Positions 8,166-14,138 of a DNA stretch of 24,316 nucleotides are shown here, in pieces. Both the position numbers and the translations under genes were made by a program. Each line of letters starts with the position of its first letter. Positions within the stretch are counted from its first letter, which is position 1. A model generated the notes under the pieces. It saw only the letters and a program-made list of their open reading frames with translations. It made no database searches and was not told where the DNA came from. The stretch lies in the IMG/VR virus record IMGVR_UViG_3300028597_000068, positions 1 through 24,316 of that record. One strand, given 5' to 3'. Source of the DNA: a virus.

Positions 8166-8651
8166 TTACACCTGAGCCAGCAGGGCATCCACGTCCACGG
8201 CGCCAGCAGCACCGGCATCTGGATTCAGGGCACCGGCGTCGGCCACTGGATCGAGGGCCACTGGAGCCTCTGCGTCGGCCTCTGGTGCGCTTTGAGCCTC
8301 GACCGATACGATGGTAGCCTGCTTGCTCGGCACGTCGTACACGCGCAGCTCAGCGCCTGTCCCGGCCAGTACCTTGAGCAGCTTGCCGGTCGGGGTCTCG
8401 ACCACGGCGATAACCTCGCCCTCGTAGTCCTTGCGGTTCTCGGCGCGGCCAAACTTGAAGCCGACGCGGGTGCCCACCGGGATATTGGCAGCGGCTTCTT
8501 CACGAGCGCGCTCTTCGAGGTAGTTGCTCAGGGCCAAGGCGGATTTCGCAGCAGCCTCGGCAGCTTTATTGGCGGCAGCGACGAGCTTGACTTCCTTGGC
8601 ATCGGAGGTGTTGGTGGCGGTGAAGGCTGGAGTGTTGGTAACTTCGGTCAT
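8166..8651 (-). CDS. Hypothetical protein with SH3/KOW-like middle and acidic C-terminus
   Basis: A 161-residue protein in three parts: a Thr/Ala-rich helical N-terminus (1-55), a compact beta-rich middle (about 57-115, starting IPVGTRVGFKFGRAENRKDY and resembling a KOW/SH3 barrel), and an Ala/Asp-rich acidic tail ending DALLAQV. ATG 8651 has CGGAG eight bases upstream. The stop is two bases before the dioxygenase start, so the two are probably co-translated. No family recognised. The acidic tail could mediate protein contacts or resemble an SSB tail; this is conjecture. Confidence 0.8.
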   Translation of the reverse strand: MTEVTNTPAFTATNTSDAKEVKLVAAANKAAEAAAKSALALSNYLEERAREEAAANIPVGTRVGFKFGRAENRKDYEGEVIAVVETPTGKLLKVLAGTGAELRVYDVPSKQATIVSVEAQSAPEADAEAPVALDPVADAGALNPDAGAAGAVDVDALLAQV

Positions 8652-8682
8652 GGTATTGCTCCGTACAAGAGTTTAGGTGTGA

Positions 8683-8723
8683 TGGGCAGGTACGCCCAGC
8701 ATGCACCCGTAAGAACAGGTGCA
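8683..8723 (-). other. Two adjacent hairpins in an intergenic gap
   Basis: The 86-base gap between two genes holds two perfect inverted repeats next to each other: TGGGC/GCCCA at 8683-8698 (six-base loop) and TGCACC/GGTGCA at 8702-8723 (ten-base loop, with a possible extra G-U pair). Neither is followed by a T-tract on the minus strand, so a rho-independent terminator is unlikely. An RNase processing site or an mRNA-stabilising structure would fit. Confidence 0.45.
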
Positions 8724-8737
8724 GGCGGTGCGATCTG

Positions 8738-9118
8738 TTAGACGAAGAAGTCAGCCGCTAACGACTGGACTCGCTGGTACTCCGGGTACTCTCGCTCTCC
8801 GGGCAGCAACTCCAAGGGGCTGCTGTAGGTGTAGGAGAACCCGGCCACCGGATACTTCAGGCCCACCAGCTTGGAGCAGTGCGCTGTGCTACTGCCGTCA
8901 GCGTGCATTTCCAGACGGTCAACCGAGAAACCCTCGGCCATGATCTGGCTGAACTCGATTGGGGACCCATTGCCGAGGGGAGCAGTACCGCGCAATTTGT
9001 CAAGGCCCTCGTTGTACTGCAACAGGTGCATGCCCTCGGTGCGGCGCAGCAGGCCGATCATGGCAGGGTGGATCAAGGAGCGGGTGACGTGCTGGCGAAC
9101 TTGATGTTGTTTGAGCAT
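8738..9118 (-). CDS. Hypothetical protein, 126 residues
   Basis: ATG 9118 follows AAGGAGA with good spacing, 11 bases after the stop of the upstream gene. The product is soluble-looking, with a His-rich basic N-terminus (first 30 residues) and a mixed alpha/beta remainder ending AADFFV. No motif or family is recognised. It lies in the middle of the run of small genes before replication, with the same orientation and start signals as its neighbours. Confidence 0.78.
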   Translation of the reverse strand: MLKQHQVRQHVTRSLIHPAMIGLLRRTEGMHLLQYNEGLDKLRGTAPLGNGSPIEFSQIMAEGFSVDRLEMHADGSSTAHCSKLVGLKYPVAGFSYTYSSPLELLPGEREYPEYQRVQSLAADFFV

Positions 9119-9129
9119 GGTGAATCTCC

Positions 9130-9687
9130 TTAGAGGACGATGCGCTGGGCAGCGACTGGCTTGACGATCTTGAGGCCGGGGCCGATTGGCATGATGTGGA
9201 AGACTTGACCGGCCTCACGGCTGGCCATGTGCTCTTGAATGCGCTTGGCCTCTTCCAGAGAGCGATAGATGACTTTTGGTGGCATGGAGCTGGCCGGGTT
9301 CCACAGCACGAAGCCGCGCTTCTCGCCTGCGGCCTTCAGCACTACGCTCTCGATCAGCGCCGGTGCGGTGCTCTTACGCTGCTCCAGCAGGTTGTAACGC
9401 TGCACCAGTGCATCGTGGCGGGTAGTCAGCGCAGTCAGCTTGCCATACAGCTCGGAGTTCTTGGCGCGTTCTTGGTCCAGCTCTTGGCAGGCTGCGGCCA
9501 ACATGCGCTTGGCGTCTTCGAGCGCAGTGCTCTCGGCACCGGCGAAGCTCTCCTTGATCGCGGCGAGCACGTCGGGATGTTCGAGGATCGCGGCGAGCTG
9601 CTTGCCCTTCAGCTCGTTGAACTTGCCGTGCTTCGTCTGGCGCAGGCACACGGTCTGGATGTCGGGAGCTTGATATTGTTTGGTCAC
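9130..9687 (-). CDS. Internal-start product of the 287-residue frame (185 residues)
   Basis: GTG 9687 lies in frame inside the longer ORF and is preceded by AGGAGAC at the end of the repeated 32-base element (9691-9722), the same arrangement used to start genes at 6318 and 12127. The product is mostly helical, with a likely coiled coil around the segment ACQELDQERAKNSELYGKLT, and ends with a beta-rich region (RGFVLWNP, IMPIGPGLKIVKPV). This may be the original gene, with the longer ORF resulting from loss of a stop codon in the upstream gene. Both products could be made. Confidence 0.6.
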   Translation of the reverse strand: MTKQYQAPDIQTVCLRQTKHGKFNELKGKQLAAILEHPDVLAAIKESFAGAESTALEDAKRMLAAACQELDQERAKNSELYGKLTALTTRHDALVQRYNLLEQRKSTAPALIESVVLKAAGEKRGFVLWNPASSMPPKVIYRSLEEAKRIQEHMASREAGQVFHIMPIGPGLKIVKPVAAQRIVL

Positions 9688-9993
9688 GCTTGCGTCTCCT
9701 GCTTGTGATTGGGTCGTGAGTGAGAAGAACACGGCACCGAGGCGGGCGAGGACAGCCTCGGAAATGCCAGTCGTATCGTGGTCGAAACGAGAGGCTTTGG
9801 TGTAACGCACGACATAAGGGGAGTTCCCTTGCTCGTGCGGACCTTCTGGATCTAGATAGCACTTTACTTCTAGCCCGTACAACGGGTGCTCCCTTCCGTG
9901 AGCAGTAACTACCGCGAAGGTCCAAGGCCCGAGGGATCCTGAGTTATCAGAAAGCCGGACCTTTACAGCTTGCCCTACATTCGCGTGTGTCAT
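9130..9993 (-). CDS. Hypothetical protein, 287 residues, possible two-gene fusion
   Basis: The frame opens at ATG 9993, overlapping the stop of the upstream gene as ATGA. Residues 1-92 form a small beta-rich domain (VGQAVKVRLSDNSGSLGPWT near the N-terminus). Residues 93-102 are the translation of a repeated intergenic element found elsewhere outside genes or at gene ends. From residue 103 on, the frame equals the 185-residue internal-start product, with a long helical/coiled-coil part (about 140-215). I do not recognise a family. The long form is supported by the ATGA overlap; the repeated element in the middle suggests two formerly separate genes. Confidence 0.6.
   Translation of the reverse strand: MTHANVGQAVKVRLSDNSGSLGPWTFAVVTAHGREHPLYGLEVKCYLDPEGPHEQGNSPYVVRYTKASRFDHDTTGISEAVLARLGAVFFSLTTQSQAGDASVTKQYQAPDIQTVCLRQTKHGKFNELKGKQLAAILEHPDVLAAIKESFAGAESTALEDAKRMLAAACQELDQERAKNSELYGKLTALTTRHDALVQRYNLLEQRKSTAPALIESVVLKAAGEKRGFVLWNPASSMPPKVIYRSLEEAKRIQEHMASREAGQVFHIMPIGPGLKIVKPVAAQRIVL
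9691..9724 (-). promoter_or_regulatory. Repeated pre-gene element, copy b (inside an ORF)
   Basis: Minus strand: CTCACTCACGACCCAATCAC, then AAGCAGGAGACGC, just before GTG 9687. Unlike the other copies it lies inside a continuous reading frame. Confidence 0.65.
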
Positions 9994-10271
9994 TCGTCAA
10001 ACTCCATCATTGAATACCCGGCGCACAGCATCGCGCCTTCGTGTTGTTCACCCAGCACCGCATCGACGCCAGTGTGATTGTTGAACCCCTCATGTGCCCA
10101 CGTTTGCAGGTACTCAGGAGTGTCGTCCGGCAGGCCGAGGAGGCCCGCGTTGTCCGAGTCAAAGATAGCGTCACACGCAGGTGGCAACGCTGTGTCAGTC
10201 AGCAGCACAAGGACATCCTCGGCCACTGCAATGTCCTGCCCTGTGCGTTCGTCGGTCAGAAGGTAATCCAT
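9990..10271 (-). CDS. Highly acidic 93-residue protein, possible DNA mimic
   Basis: The product has about 20 Asp/Glu, one Arg and no Lys in 93 residues, giving a very negative charge spread over the whole chain (for example FDSDNAGLLGLPDDTPEYLQ). Small, acidic early phage proteins include DNA mimics such as T7 Ocr, which blocks restriction enzymes, but I see no sequence similarity to Ocr or ArdA. The ATG at 10271 lies inside the end of the upstream gene (16-base overlap) with no clear AGGAG, so translation is probably coupled. The stop overlaps the next start as ATGA. Coding is likely; function is inferred only from charge and position. Confidence 0.7.
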   Translation of the reverse strand: MDYLLTDERTGQDIAVAEDVLVLLTDTALPPACDAIFDSDNAGLLGLPDDTPEYLQTWAHEGFNNHTGVDAVLGEQHEGAMLCAGYSMMEFDE

Positions 10272-10471
10272 GTCACTGGCCCCGGCTTCTTGGGATTTGT
10301 TGTATGTTTGGCGCGCTCGCGCTGAATCTTGCGCGCAGCGGCATTACGAGTTCTTCGTAGCGCTCTCGCGTTTCGTTCCATACTTCTAATGCAATCCCGC
10401 TCAGCAACCGTGGTGCTGGCGTAGTCGAAGTCACCGCCGACGGCGATGATTGCGCCGTTGATGGTGCGCAT
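10256..10471 (-). CDS. Basic hypothetical protein, 71 residues, overlapping another ORF
   Basis: ATG 10471 has AAGGAAC about five bases upstream. The product has an ordered N-terminal part (MRTINGAIIAVGGDFDYAST) and a strongly Arg/Lys-rich helical C-terminus (about 30-60), typical of a nucleic-acid-binding peptide. Its first half has mostly C or G at third codon positions, as expected for a real gene here. It lies almost entirely within the 3' third of the 197-residue ORF in another frame, so either both are real or the longer ORF is over-extended. Its stop overlaps the next gene's start by 16 bases. Confidence 0.55.
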   Translation of the reverse strand: MRTINGAIIAVGGDFDYASTTVAERDCIRSMERNARALRRTRNAAARKIQRERAKHTTNPKKPGPVTWITF

Positions 10472-10866
10472 TGTGCTTGTTCCTTGGCTGCCTGTAGCAG
10501 CATGTTGAGGTCGCCTGTGATCCACGCTTCAGGATCTATGTGGGCGACTAGTTCAGCCACGGTAGGATCGAAGACGCACTGGTTAGAGTCTGCATGCACG
10601 AGGTGCTCAGGCACCTCATATACGGCTAGTTTGTAACCACGAGTGGCCGCACTGATACGAGCGTGCTCATCCCACCAATTGTTGGCCTGCTCTACGGATA
10701 TGAACCCGTACTTATAATGCCCCGGATTCAGGCCCGGATGATCGAACTCAGGCTGGTAGCCCAGTCCGTAGCTCATGCCCGGCTGCTCGTTGCTGCTATC
10801 CGGGTGCAGCGACTTGTAAGGCCCGCGCCCTGTGCTTGGGTGCTCCAGTCGCATTACTGTGCGCAT
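10273..10866 (-). CDS. Hypothetical protein, 197 residues
   Basis: ATG 10866 has GGAGGAA six bases upstream and overlaps the last codons of the kinase gene. The N-terminal 125 residues look like a normal globular domain (segments such as GHYKYGFISVEQANNWWDEH and DPEAWITGDLNMLLQAAKEQ). A Ser/Thr/Pro/Ala-rich linker (about 130-155) then leads to a helical C-terminal segment (GIALEVWNETRERYEELV). The last 66 codons overlap the 71-residue ORF in a different frame. No family recognised. Confidence 0.65.
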   Translation of the reverse strand: MRTVMRLEHPSTGRGPYKSLHPDSSNEQPGMSYGLGYQPEFDHPGLNPGHYKYGFISVEQANNWWDEHARISAATRGYKLAVYEVPEHLVHADSNQCVFDPTVAELVAHIDPEAWITGDLNMLLQAAKEQAQCAPSTAQSSPSAVTSTTPAPRLLSGIALEVWNETRERYEELVMPLRARFSASAPNIQQIPRSRGQ

Positions 10867-11543
10867 AATGCTTCCTCCATGCGAGGGTGAGGCACGTCGA
10901 TCAATGGCTTCTCGTCATACATGCCAGCGATAGGATCAGTGATGACCCACTGATCGCCATCCTTTAGTGCGTTACCAGCGTGCATGTACAGCTCGCCGGA
11001 TGCGCCCAACCCACTGTCCTTTAGGAACTGCTTGAAGCGACGGAGTTGGCGGCGCTCTTCACGCGGTAGCTTGCGCTGGGCAAAGAATGCCTCGGACTTC
11101 TCCCAGTCAAACACGTCTGTCTTAGCCTGAAACGGCCACTCATCCAAGAACCGTTGATCCTGCCATACAGCATCGTGGCCCCATGGATTCCCGTATTCAG
11201 GCAGCACGCACCAGAAGCAGCCGCCCTGCCCTTCCTTTCCACCATACAGGAATACTTGAGGCATCCAGCGCTCACGGCGCTTGGCATGCACGACGGAGCG
11301 AATCCACTCCGGGTACCCGTCGTGTGCACTGCGGCAGAGCTTCAGCACAAGGCCGGGGAAGTTGCGCAGACGCAGAGCGGTACCGTAGTGCCCCATGCCC
11401 AGCAGGTCCACGGGCAGGAACTTGCAGACCTCTGAGGTCATAGCAAAGGTATTGGAGGTGATCCAATCGGCTACGTTCTGGCACTCGAATTGCAAGCGCC
11501 CGATGGTCATTGTGTCCAGCAGGGATTTCGAATTGTATTGCAT
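10854..11543 (-). CDS. Protein kinase, T7 gp0.7 kinase-domain-like
   Basis: A 229-residue protein with a minimal Ser/Thr kinase pattern: glycine loop LLGMGHYGTA (48-57), probable ATP lysine K68 in GLVLKLC, a catalytic-loop equivalent YMHAGNALKDG (186-196) and a metal-binding Asp in VITDPIAG (D203). T7 gp0.7, as I recall it, has the same order and spelling (GNGHFSAAY, VIKVG, DMHSGN, YITDP), so this is probably an early kinase that phosphorylates host transcription or translation proteins. It is shorter than gp0.7 (359 residues) and ends soon after the kinase domain, so the C-terminal host-shutoff domain is absent. ATG 11543 has AGGAGA upstream. Position in the early region fits. Confidence 0.82.
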   Translation of the reverse strand: MQYNSKSLLDTMTIGRLQFECQNVADWITSNTFAMTSEVCKFLPVDLLGMGHYGTALRLRNFPGLVLKLCRSAHDGYPEWIRSVVHAKRRERWMPQVFLYGGKEGQGGCFWCVLPEYGNPWGHDAVWQDQRFLDEWPFQAKTDVFDWEKSEAFFAQRKLPREERRQLRRFKQFLKDSGLGASGELYMHAGNALKDGDQWVITDPIAGMYDEKPLIDVPHPRMEEALCAQ

Positions 11544-11595
11544 AGTACTATCTCCTGAGTGTCCGCCTTAGCGGTTAGGGTTCAGTTACCACGAC

Positions 11596-11619
11596 ACAAG
11601 GCACCCGCAGATGCCTTGT
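11596..11619 (-). other. Perfect 8-bp hairpin upstream of the kinase gene
   Basis: ACAAGGCA pairs exactly with TGCCTTGT around an eight-base loop, just after the acetyltransferase stop. A smaller hairpin, CCGC-CTTA-GCGG, lies at 11563-11574 close to the kinase ribosome binding site. There is no T-tract. These may be RNase III-type processing sites like those between T7 early genes, or act on mRNA stability. Confidence 0.45.
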
Positions 11620-11626
11620 AGCTTGG

Positions 11627-12127
11627 CTACTGCCTGCGCATCCACACGACATGCGGGAGATCAGGGTTCCAGTTAGGCTCGTGATGGACCTCACGGAAGC
11701 CATATCGAGAGTACAGCCGCAGCAGATGCGGGATTGCAAGCGTATCCAGCCGGTCGGCGCCATCCAGCACAGCGTGCTGTACGAGCCAGTCACCGCAGCC
11801 CTTGCGCAGGTTGTGCAGGCCCAGCAATTCGCCTTCGAGCACCACGTACCCACCCACGGGCTTGTTGTCCTCGTAGCACAGCCTGATCTTGCAGCGGCGG
11901 TCGAAGAAATGGTTCTCGTTGGCCGTCTGGATTTCACGCAGGTCCAAGCGGCTTGCGTCCTTGATCTGCGCAGGCCACGAGACTTTGTGCCGATGGTACG
12001 CTTGCACCACTTTGAGCACGATGTCACCGGCTTCGTGGCAACCATCGGCGATATGCTGGCGAGTGCGGCGAGCAAGCGTCAGCGCGTTCTGGAACTGGTC
12101 CAGTGTTGCGGGAGTAATGACTTGCAT
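11627..12127 (-). CDS. GNAT-like N-acetyltransferase
   Basis: A 166-residue protein. The C-terminal half has the GNAT layout: a beta-strand pair (RLCYEDNKPVGGYVVLEGEL, about 83-102), a segment ending GDWLVQHAVL, then a helix LDTLAIPHLLRLYSRYGFRE with the final YGF typical of the last strand of acetyltransferases. The N-terminal 75 residues are helical. The acetyl-CoA loop (Q/RxxGxG/A) is not clearly conserved, so the fold call is moderate and the substrate unknown. Phage acetyltransferases can modify host proteins. The start is ATG 12127, directly behind the repeated element with AGGAGAC; the in-frame ATG at 12148 lies upstream of that ribosome binding site. Confidence 0.65.
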   Translation of the reverse strand: MQVITPATLDQFQNALTLARRTRQHIADGCHEAGDIVLKVVQAYHRHKVSWPAQIKDASRLDLREIQTANENHFFDRRCKIRLCYEDNKPVGGYVVLEGELLGLHNLRKGCGDWLVQHAVLDGADRLDTLAIPHLLRLYSRYGFREVHHEPNWNPDLPHVVWMRRQ

Positions 12128-12130
12128 GCT

Positions 12131-12164
12131 TGTGTCTCCTATGCACAATTGGGTCGGGAGTGAG
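12131..12164 (-). promoter_or_regulatory. Repeated pre-gene element, copy c
   Basis: Minus strand: CTCACTCCCGACCCAATTGT, then GCATAGGAGACAC, just before ATG 12127 of the acetyltransferase. It begins six bases after the stop of the exported-protein gene. Confidence 0.65.
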
Positions 12165-12169
12165 CGCGG

Positions 12170-12403
12170 CTACAGCTGCGCCTCGGGAGTACCACGTTCT
12201 GCTACCTGTACGCAGGATATGCTGGCCGAGGATCTGAATAAAATGGTGCGAGTGTAAGTATAACACACTACCCCAGCCTGCTCGTCATACTGACGATGGA
12301 TCTCCGGCCCACCAGAGATCCACGCAGCCTGCGCCTCCTTTGAGAGCGCGCCAGCCACCAGCAGGAATGCCAGCACCAGCAGCGTTACTAGATACTTGTT
12401 CAT
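12170..12403 (-). CDS. Small exported protein with signal peptide
   Basis: A 77-residue protein with a textbook Sec signal: MNKY, a 14-residue hydrophobic core (LVTLLVLAFLLVAG), then ALSKEAQAAW with an AQA-A type cleavage site near residue 25. The mature part of about 52 residues has two Cys (VVCYTYTR and SISCVQV) that could form a disulfide in the periplasm. Two ATGs lie in a row at 12406 and 12403; the second has the better spacing from AAGGA. No family recognised. An early exported phage protein could act on the envelope, for example in superinfection exclusion, but nothing in the sequence proves this. Confidence 0.7.
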   Translation of the reverse strand: MNKYLVTLLVLAFLLVAGALSKEAQAAWISGGPEIHRQYDEQAGVVCYTYTRTILFRSSASISCVQVAERGTPEAQL

Positions 12404-12513
12404 CATGGTTCCTTGTCGAAGGGATCGAACAAACCGAGGGAGCACAGCAGGCCGACCAGTAAGGCCAGACCTGCTACGCACCAGTACTCAGGATGTGGTA
12501 CCGGAGGGATCAC
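12403..12513 (-). CDS. Small membrane protein, 36 residues
   Basis: GTG 12513 overlaps the stop of the upstream gene as GTGA, and the TGA at 12403-12405 overlaps the first ATGs of the exported-protein gene. The product has a single transmembrane segment (CVAGLALLVGLLCSLGLF, residues 12-29) between short polar ends (PPVPHPEYW before, DPFDKEP after). The ribosome binding site is poor (GAGGC touching the start), so translation would depend on coupling. Coding is supported by the overlaps and the clean hydrophobic segment. Its stretch also carries the ribosome binding site of the next gene. Confidence 0.5.
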   Translation of the reverse strand: MIPPVPHPEYWCVAGLALLVGLLCSLGLFDPFDKEP

Positions 12514-13049
12514 GCCTCGGTGCCCACAGTAGCCACGGAGACGCCTTCAGAGGCGAGTTTGATGCGGGCCAGTAGGTCAGCCCCTTTGACTTCCTTGCCG
12601 CCCGCTGCGGCCTTCTCTGCGCGCTTCAGGAGGGATGCCAACAGCCCTTGGAAGTCGAAGGCTTCCTCGTCCAGTTTCTCGGGCTTGAAGGTGTACCACG
12701 GGTTCTCCATACCCAGCTCGAACTTCGTCTCCTTGGTCTTGTCGAAGAGCCACGGCAGGTCTTTGTTCACCTTGCCAGCGGCGTCCACGTTCTGGCGCAT
12801 CTTGCCGTGAGCGAGGAACCATTCGATCAGCGCAGCCTTGCGGGAGCCTTGCGGCATGGCGTCCATCAGGCCGGTGGCCACGGTCACGTCACCGCACTTA
12901 TCGACGTGCATGATTACAGACAGAGCTGCCACCTGAATGCGCTGGTCCAGCTTAGCACCAGCAGCCTTGATCAGGCCGAACTCTTTGGACAGGTTGGCGG
13001 CGCCTTCGATCAGCTTAGGAGCCTTGATGGTTTTGGTTTGTTTGGTCAT
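12510..13049 (-). CDS. Hypothetical early protein, 179 residues
   Basis: A soluble, mixed-charge, largely helical protein. It begins MTKQTKTIKAPKLIEGA and has Lys-rich ends with a more hydrophobic middle (IQVAALSVIMHVDKCGDV, about 39-56, and AALIEWFLAHGKM, about 72-84). I do not recognise a family. ATG 13049 has only a moderate ribosome binding site (AAGGG ten bases upstream). It is the second gene after the sigma70 promoters, so it should be expressed immediately after infection, when host-takeover proteins are made. Confidence 0.8.
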   Translation of the reverse strand: MTKQTKTIKAPKLIEGAANLSKEFGLIKAAGAKLDQRIQVAALSVIMHVDKCGDVTVATGLMDAMPQGSRKAALIEWFLAHGKMRQNVDAAGKVNKDLPWLFDKTKETKFELGMENPWYTFKPEKLDEEAFDFQGLLASLLKRAEKAAAGGKEVKGADLLARIKLASEGVSVATVGTEA

Positions 13050-13085
13050 GGTCGTATACCCTTGTGTCAGTTATGTGGTTTCAAG

Positions 13086-13108
13086 CCGTGAGTGAGCGAG
13101 TCACGCTC
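13086..13108 (-). promoter_or_regulatory. Partial pre-gene element with hairpin, copy d
   Basis: Shares only CGCTCACTCACG with the other copies. It follows a GAGCG/CGCTC hairpin at 13094-13108 whose loop holds the stop codon of the first early gene. The AGGAGAC part is missing; the next gene has a weaker ribosome binding site. Confidence 0.45.
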
Positions 13109-13370
13109 GCCCTATGTTCATGCCTTGTTGCTTGCGGGCAGTGAAGCCCCGCTGGATGTTGCGTGCCTTACCTTCACTACCTCGGGCGTGCCTTGCACCT
13201 TTCGGTTGCCACGCTGCCCCGGCGCTAGGATGAAACGCATCAGTATCGTAATACACATCCCGCATCCGTTTGAGTTCCTTGCGTGCTGCTACACCTTCCT
13301 CGCCCTTAGCAGCTTTAAGCTTCGCTACCTTGGAGAAGTAAGCCGCAGCCTTCTTAGCTACTCGACTCAT
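13101..13370 (-). CDS. First early gene: small basic protein, 89 residues
   Basis: This is the first ORF downstream of the four early promoters. The product is strongly basic: an N-terminal Lys/Ala-rich helix (MSRVAKKAAAYFSKVAKLKA), a central RDVYYDTDAFHPSAG, and a Gly/Arg/Lys-rich C-terminus. It may bind nucleic acid. ATG 13370 has AAGG about eight bases upstream; an alternative in-frame start at ATG 13445 would add 25 residues and lies just after a GNRA hairpin. The stop codon falls in the loop of a small GAGCG/CGCTC hairpin (13094-13108). No family recognised. Confidence 0.65.
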   Translation of the reverse strand: MSRVAKKAAAYFSKVAKLKAAKGEEGVAARKELKRMRDVYYDTDAFHPSAGAAWQPKGARHARGSEGKARNIQRGFTARKQQGMNIGRA

Positions 13371-13445
13371 ATCGTCTACCTTGTGGTTGCTTTGCAATGC
13401 GCTCTGTGGGTTATCCTCCCAAGCAGACTCCGTGCCGGAGCGCAT

Positions 13446-13818
13446 CACAAACCTATCACTAGGTTCTGCCCTTCTCGGGAAGCCGGAGCCTTCTGGTCCG
13501 GTCAACTTCTAGCGGGTATCCCCTTTCGCTACGTTGCAGTAGCCACTAGCACCATTCTGAGCTGGTGAACTCCCCCTACTCTGCATCCGCCTAGGAGACG
13601 ACGGTCCTGTATTGCCAGCTCTGCTGCGCCTAACAGTTTGGGCGGTTCCCCAGCTTACCAGCGTTTCCGCTGTCGTCCTAAGTCGGATGTTAGCCAAGTC
13701 ACTAGGTAGTTATCGCTTCGATGTCCACCGACTGCTAACAGCACAGTAAGCTTCGTCTCTACAGTTGGCCTATCTCGCCAGCTAGTCTCAGGAACCTAGC
13801 ACGTTACCCTTGTTGCTT
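13446..13818 (-). ncRNA. Hairpin-rich untranslated leader or structured RNA candidate
   Basis: About 370 bases of transcript between the last early promoter and the first gene contain no convincing ORF but many pairings. They include CAGCG-GAAA-CGCTG (13659-13672, GNRA loop), AACCTA-GTGA-TAGGTT (13450-13465, GNRA loop), TGTTAGC with GCTAACA enclosing about 39 bases (near 13687-13740), an imperfect helix of about 13 pairs between 13673-13686 and 13587-13604, and CCGGA/TCCGG near 13500. The GTGA hairpin abuts the alternative start at 13445. The density of tetraloops suggests a folded 5' leader, RNase processing sites or a small RNA. No known RNA family is recognised. Confidence 0.45.
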
Positions 13819-13825
13819 GGCGGCC

Positions 13826-13854
13826 ATCTTACTAGCTGCCGGTGTATCTGTCAA
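13826..13854 (-). promoter_or_regulatory. Early sigma70 promoter 4
   Basis: TTGACA (13849-13854), a 17-base spacer and TAAGAT (13826-13831) on the minus strand. It is the closest of the four to the first early gene. Transcription would start near 13818 and give a leader of roughly 450 bases. Confidence 0.8.
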
Positions 13855-13900
13855 GCTTCGTCTTACTCGGTGCTTGATGACCTGCGGAATCCTCCTTTAT

Positions 13901-13922
13901 CGGGTCGCCTCCGTCGGACCCG
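13901..13922 (-). other. GC-rich hairpin between early promoters
   Basis: CGGGTC pairs perfectly with GACCCG around a ten-base loop. On the minus strand it is followed by ATAAAGGAGG, a perfect Shine-Dalgarno-like sequence with no ATG or GTG at usable distance. There is no T-tract, so termination is unlikely. Confidence 0.4.
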
Positions 13923-13971
13923 CTCAACCTACTCACTACATCCGTTCGGCCAAGCTGTGTAACTGGTGTGC

Positions 13972-14000
13972 ATCTTGCCTCATTGTTGCTAGCTTGTCAA
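13972..14000 (-). promoter_or_regulatory. Early sigma70 promoter 3
   Basis: TTGACA (13995-14000), a 17-base spacer and CAAGAT (13972-13977) on the minus strand. The -10 is the weakest of the four. Confidence 0.65.
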
Positions 14001-14109
14001 CCCTTGCTACCTACCGGCTTGCTCAGATCAACAGACAGATGAGGATGTGTACCGTTGTCCATCTCACAGTAGCCCTTAGCTACTCTCATTCCGTCTTGCT
14101 ATGTTGCGT

Positions 14110-14138
14110 ACTCTACAGCGTGCTTCAGTTACTGTCAA
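14110..14138 (-). promoter_or_regulatory. Early sigma70 promoter 2
   Basis: TTGACA (14133-14138), a 17-base spacer and TAGAGT (14110-14115) on the minus strand. The -10 and the following bases (TAGAGTACGCAAC) are identical to promoter 1, so the two look like duplicates. A 30-codon ORF beginning MRVAKGYCEM follows this promoter; its stop falls in the -35 of promoter 3 and it has a poor ribosome binding site, so I do not call it a gene. Confidence 0.78.

Noticed and set aside
13094-13108. Hairpin considered as a rho-independent terminator
   Set aside because: The five-bp stem has no T-tract on either strand. No canonical intrinsic terminator was found anywhere in the window.
13509-13697. 62-codon minus-strand ORF in the early leader
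   Set aside because: It needs a TTG start with no ribosome binding site, is low in complexity (Arg/Ser-rich) and covers the hairpin-rich leader.
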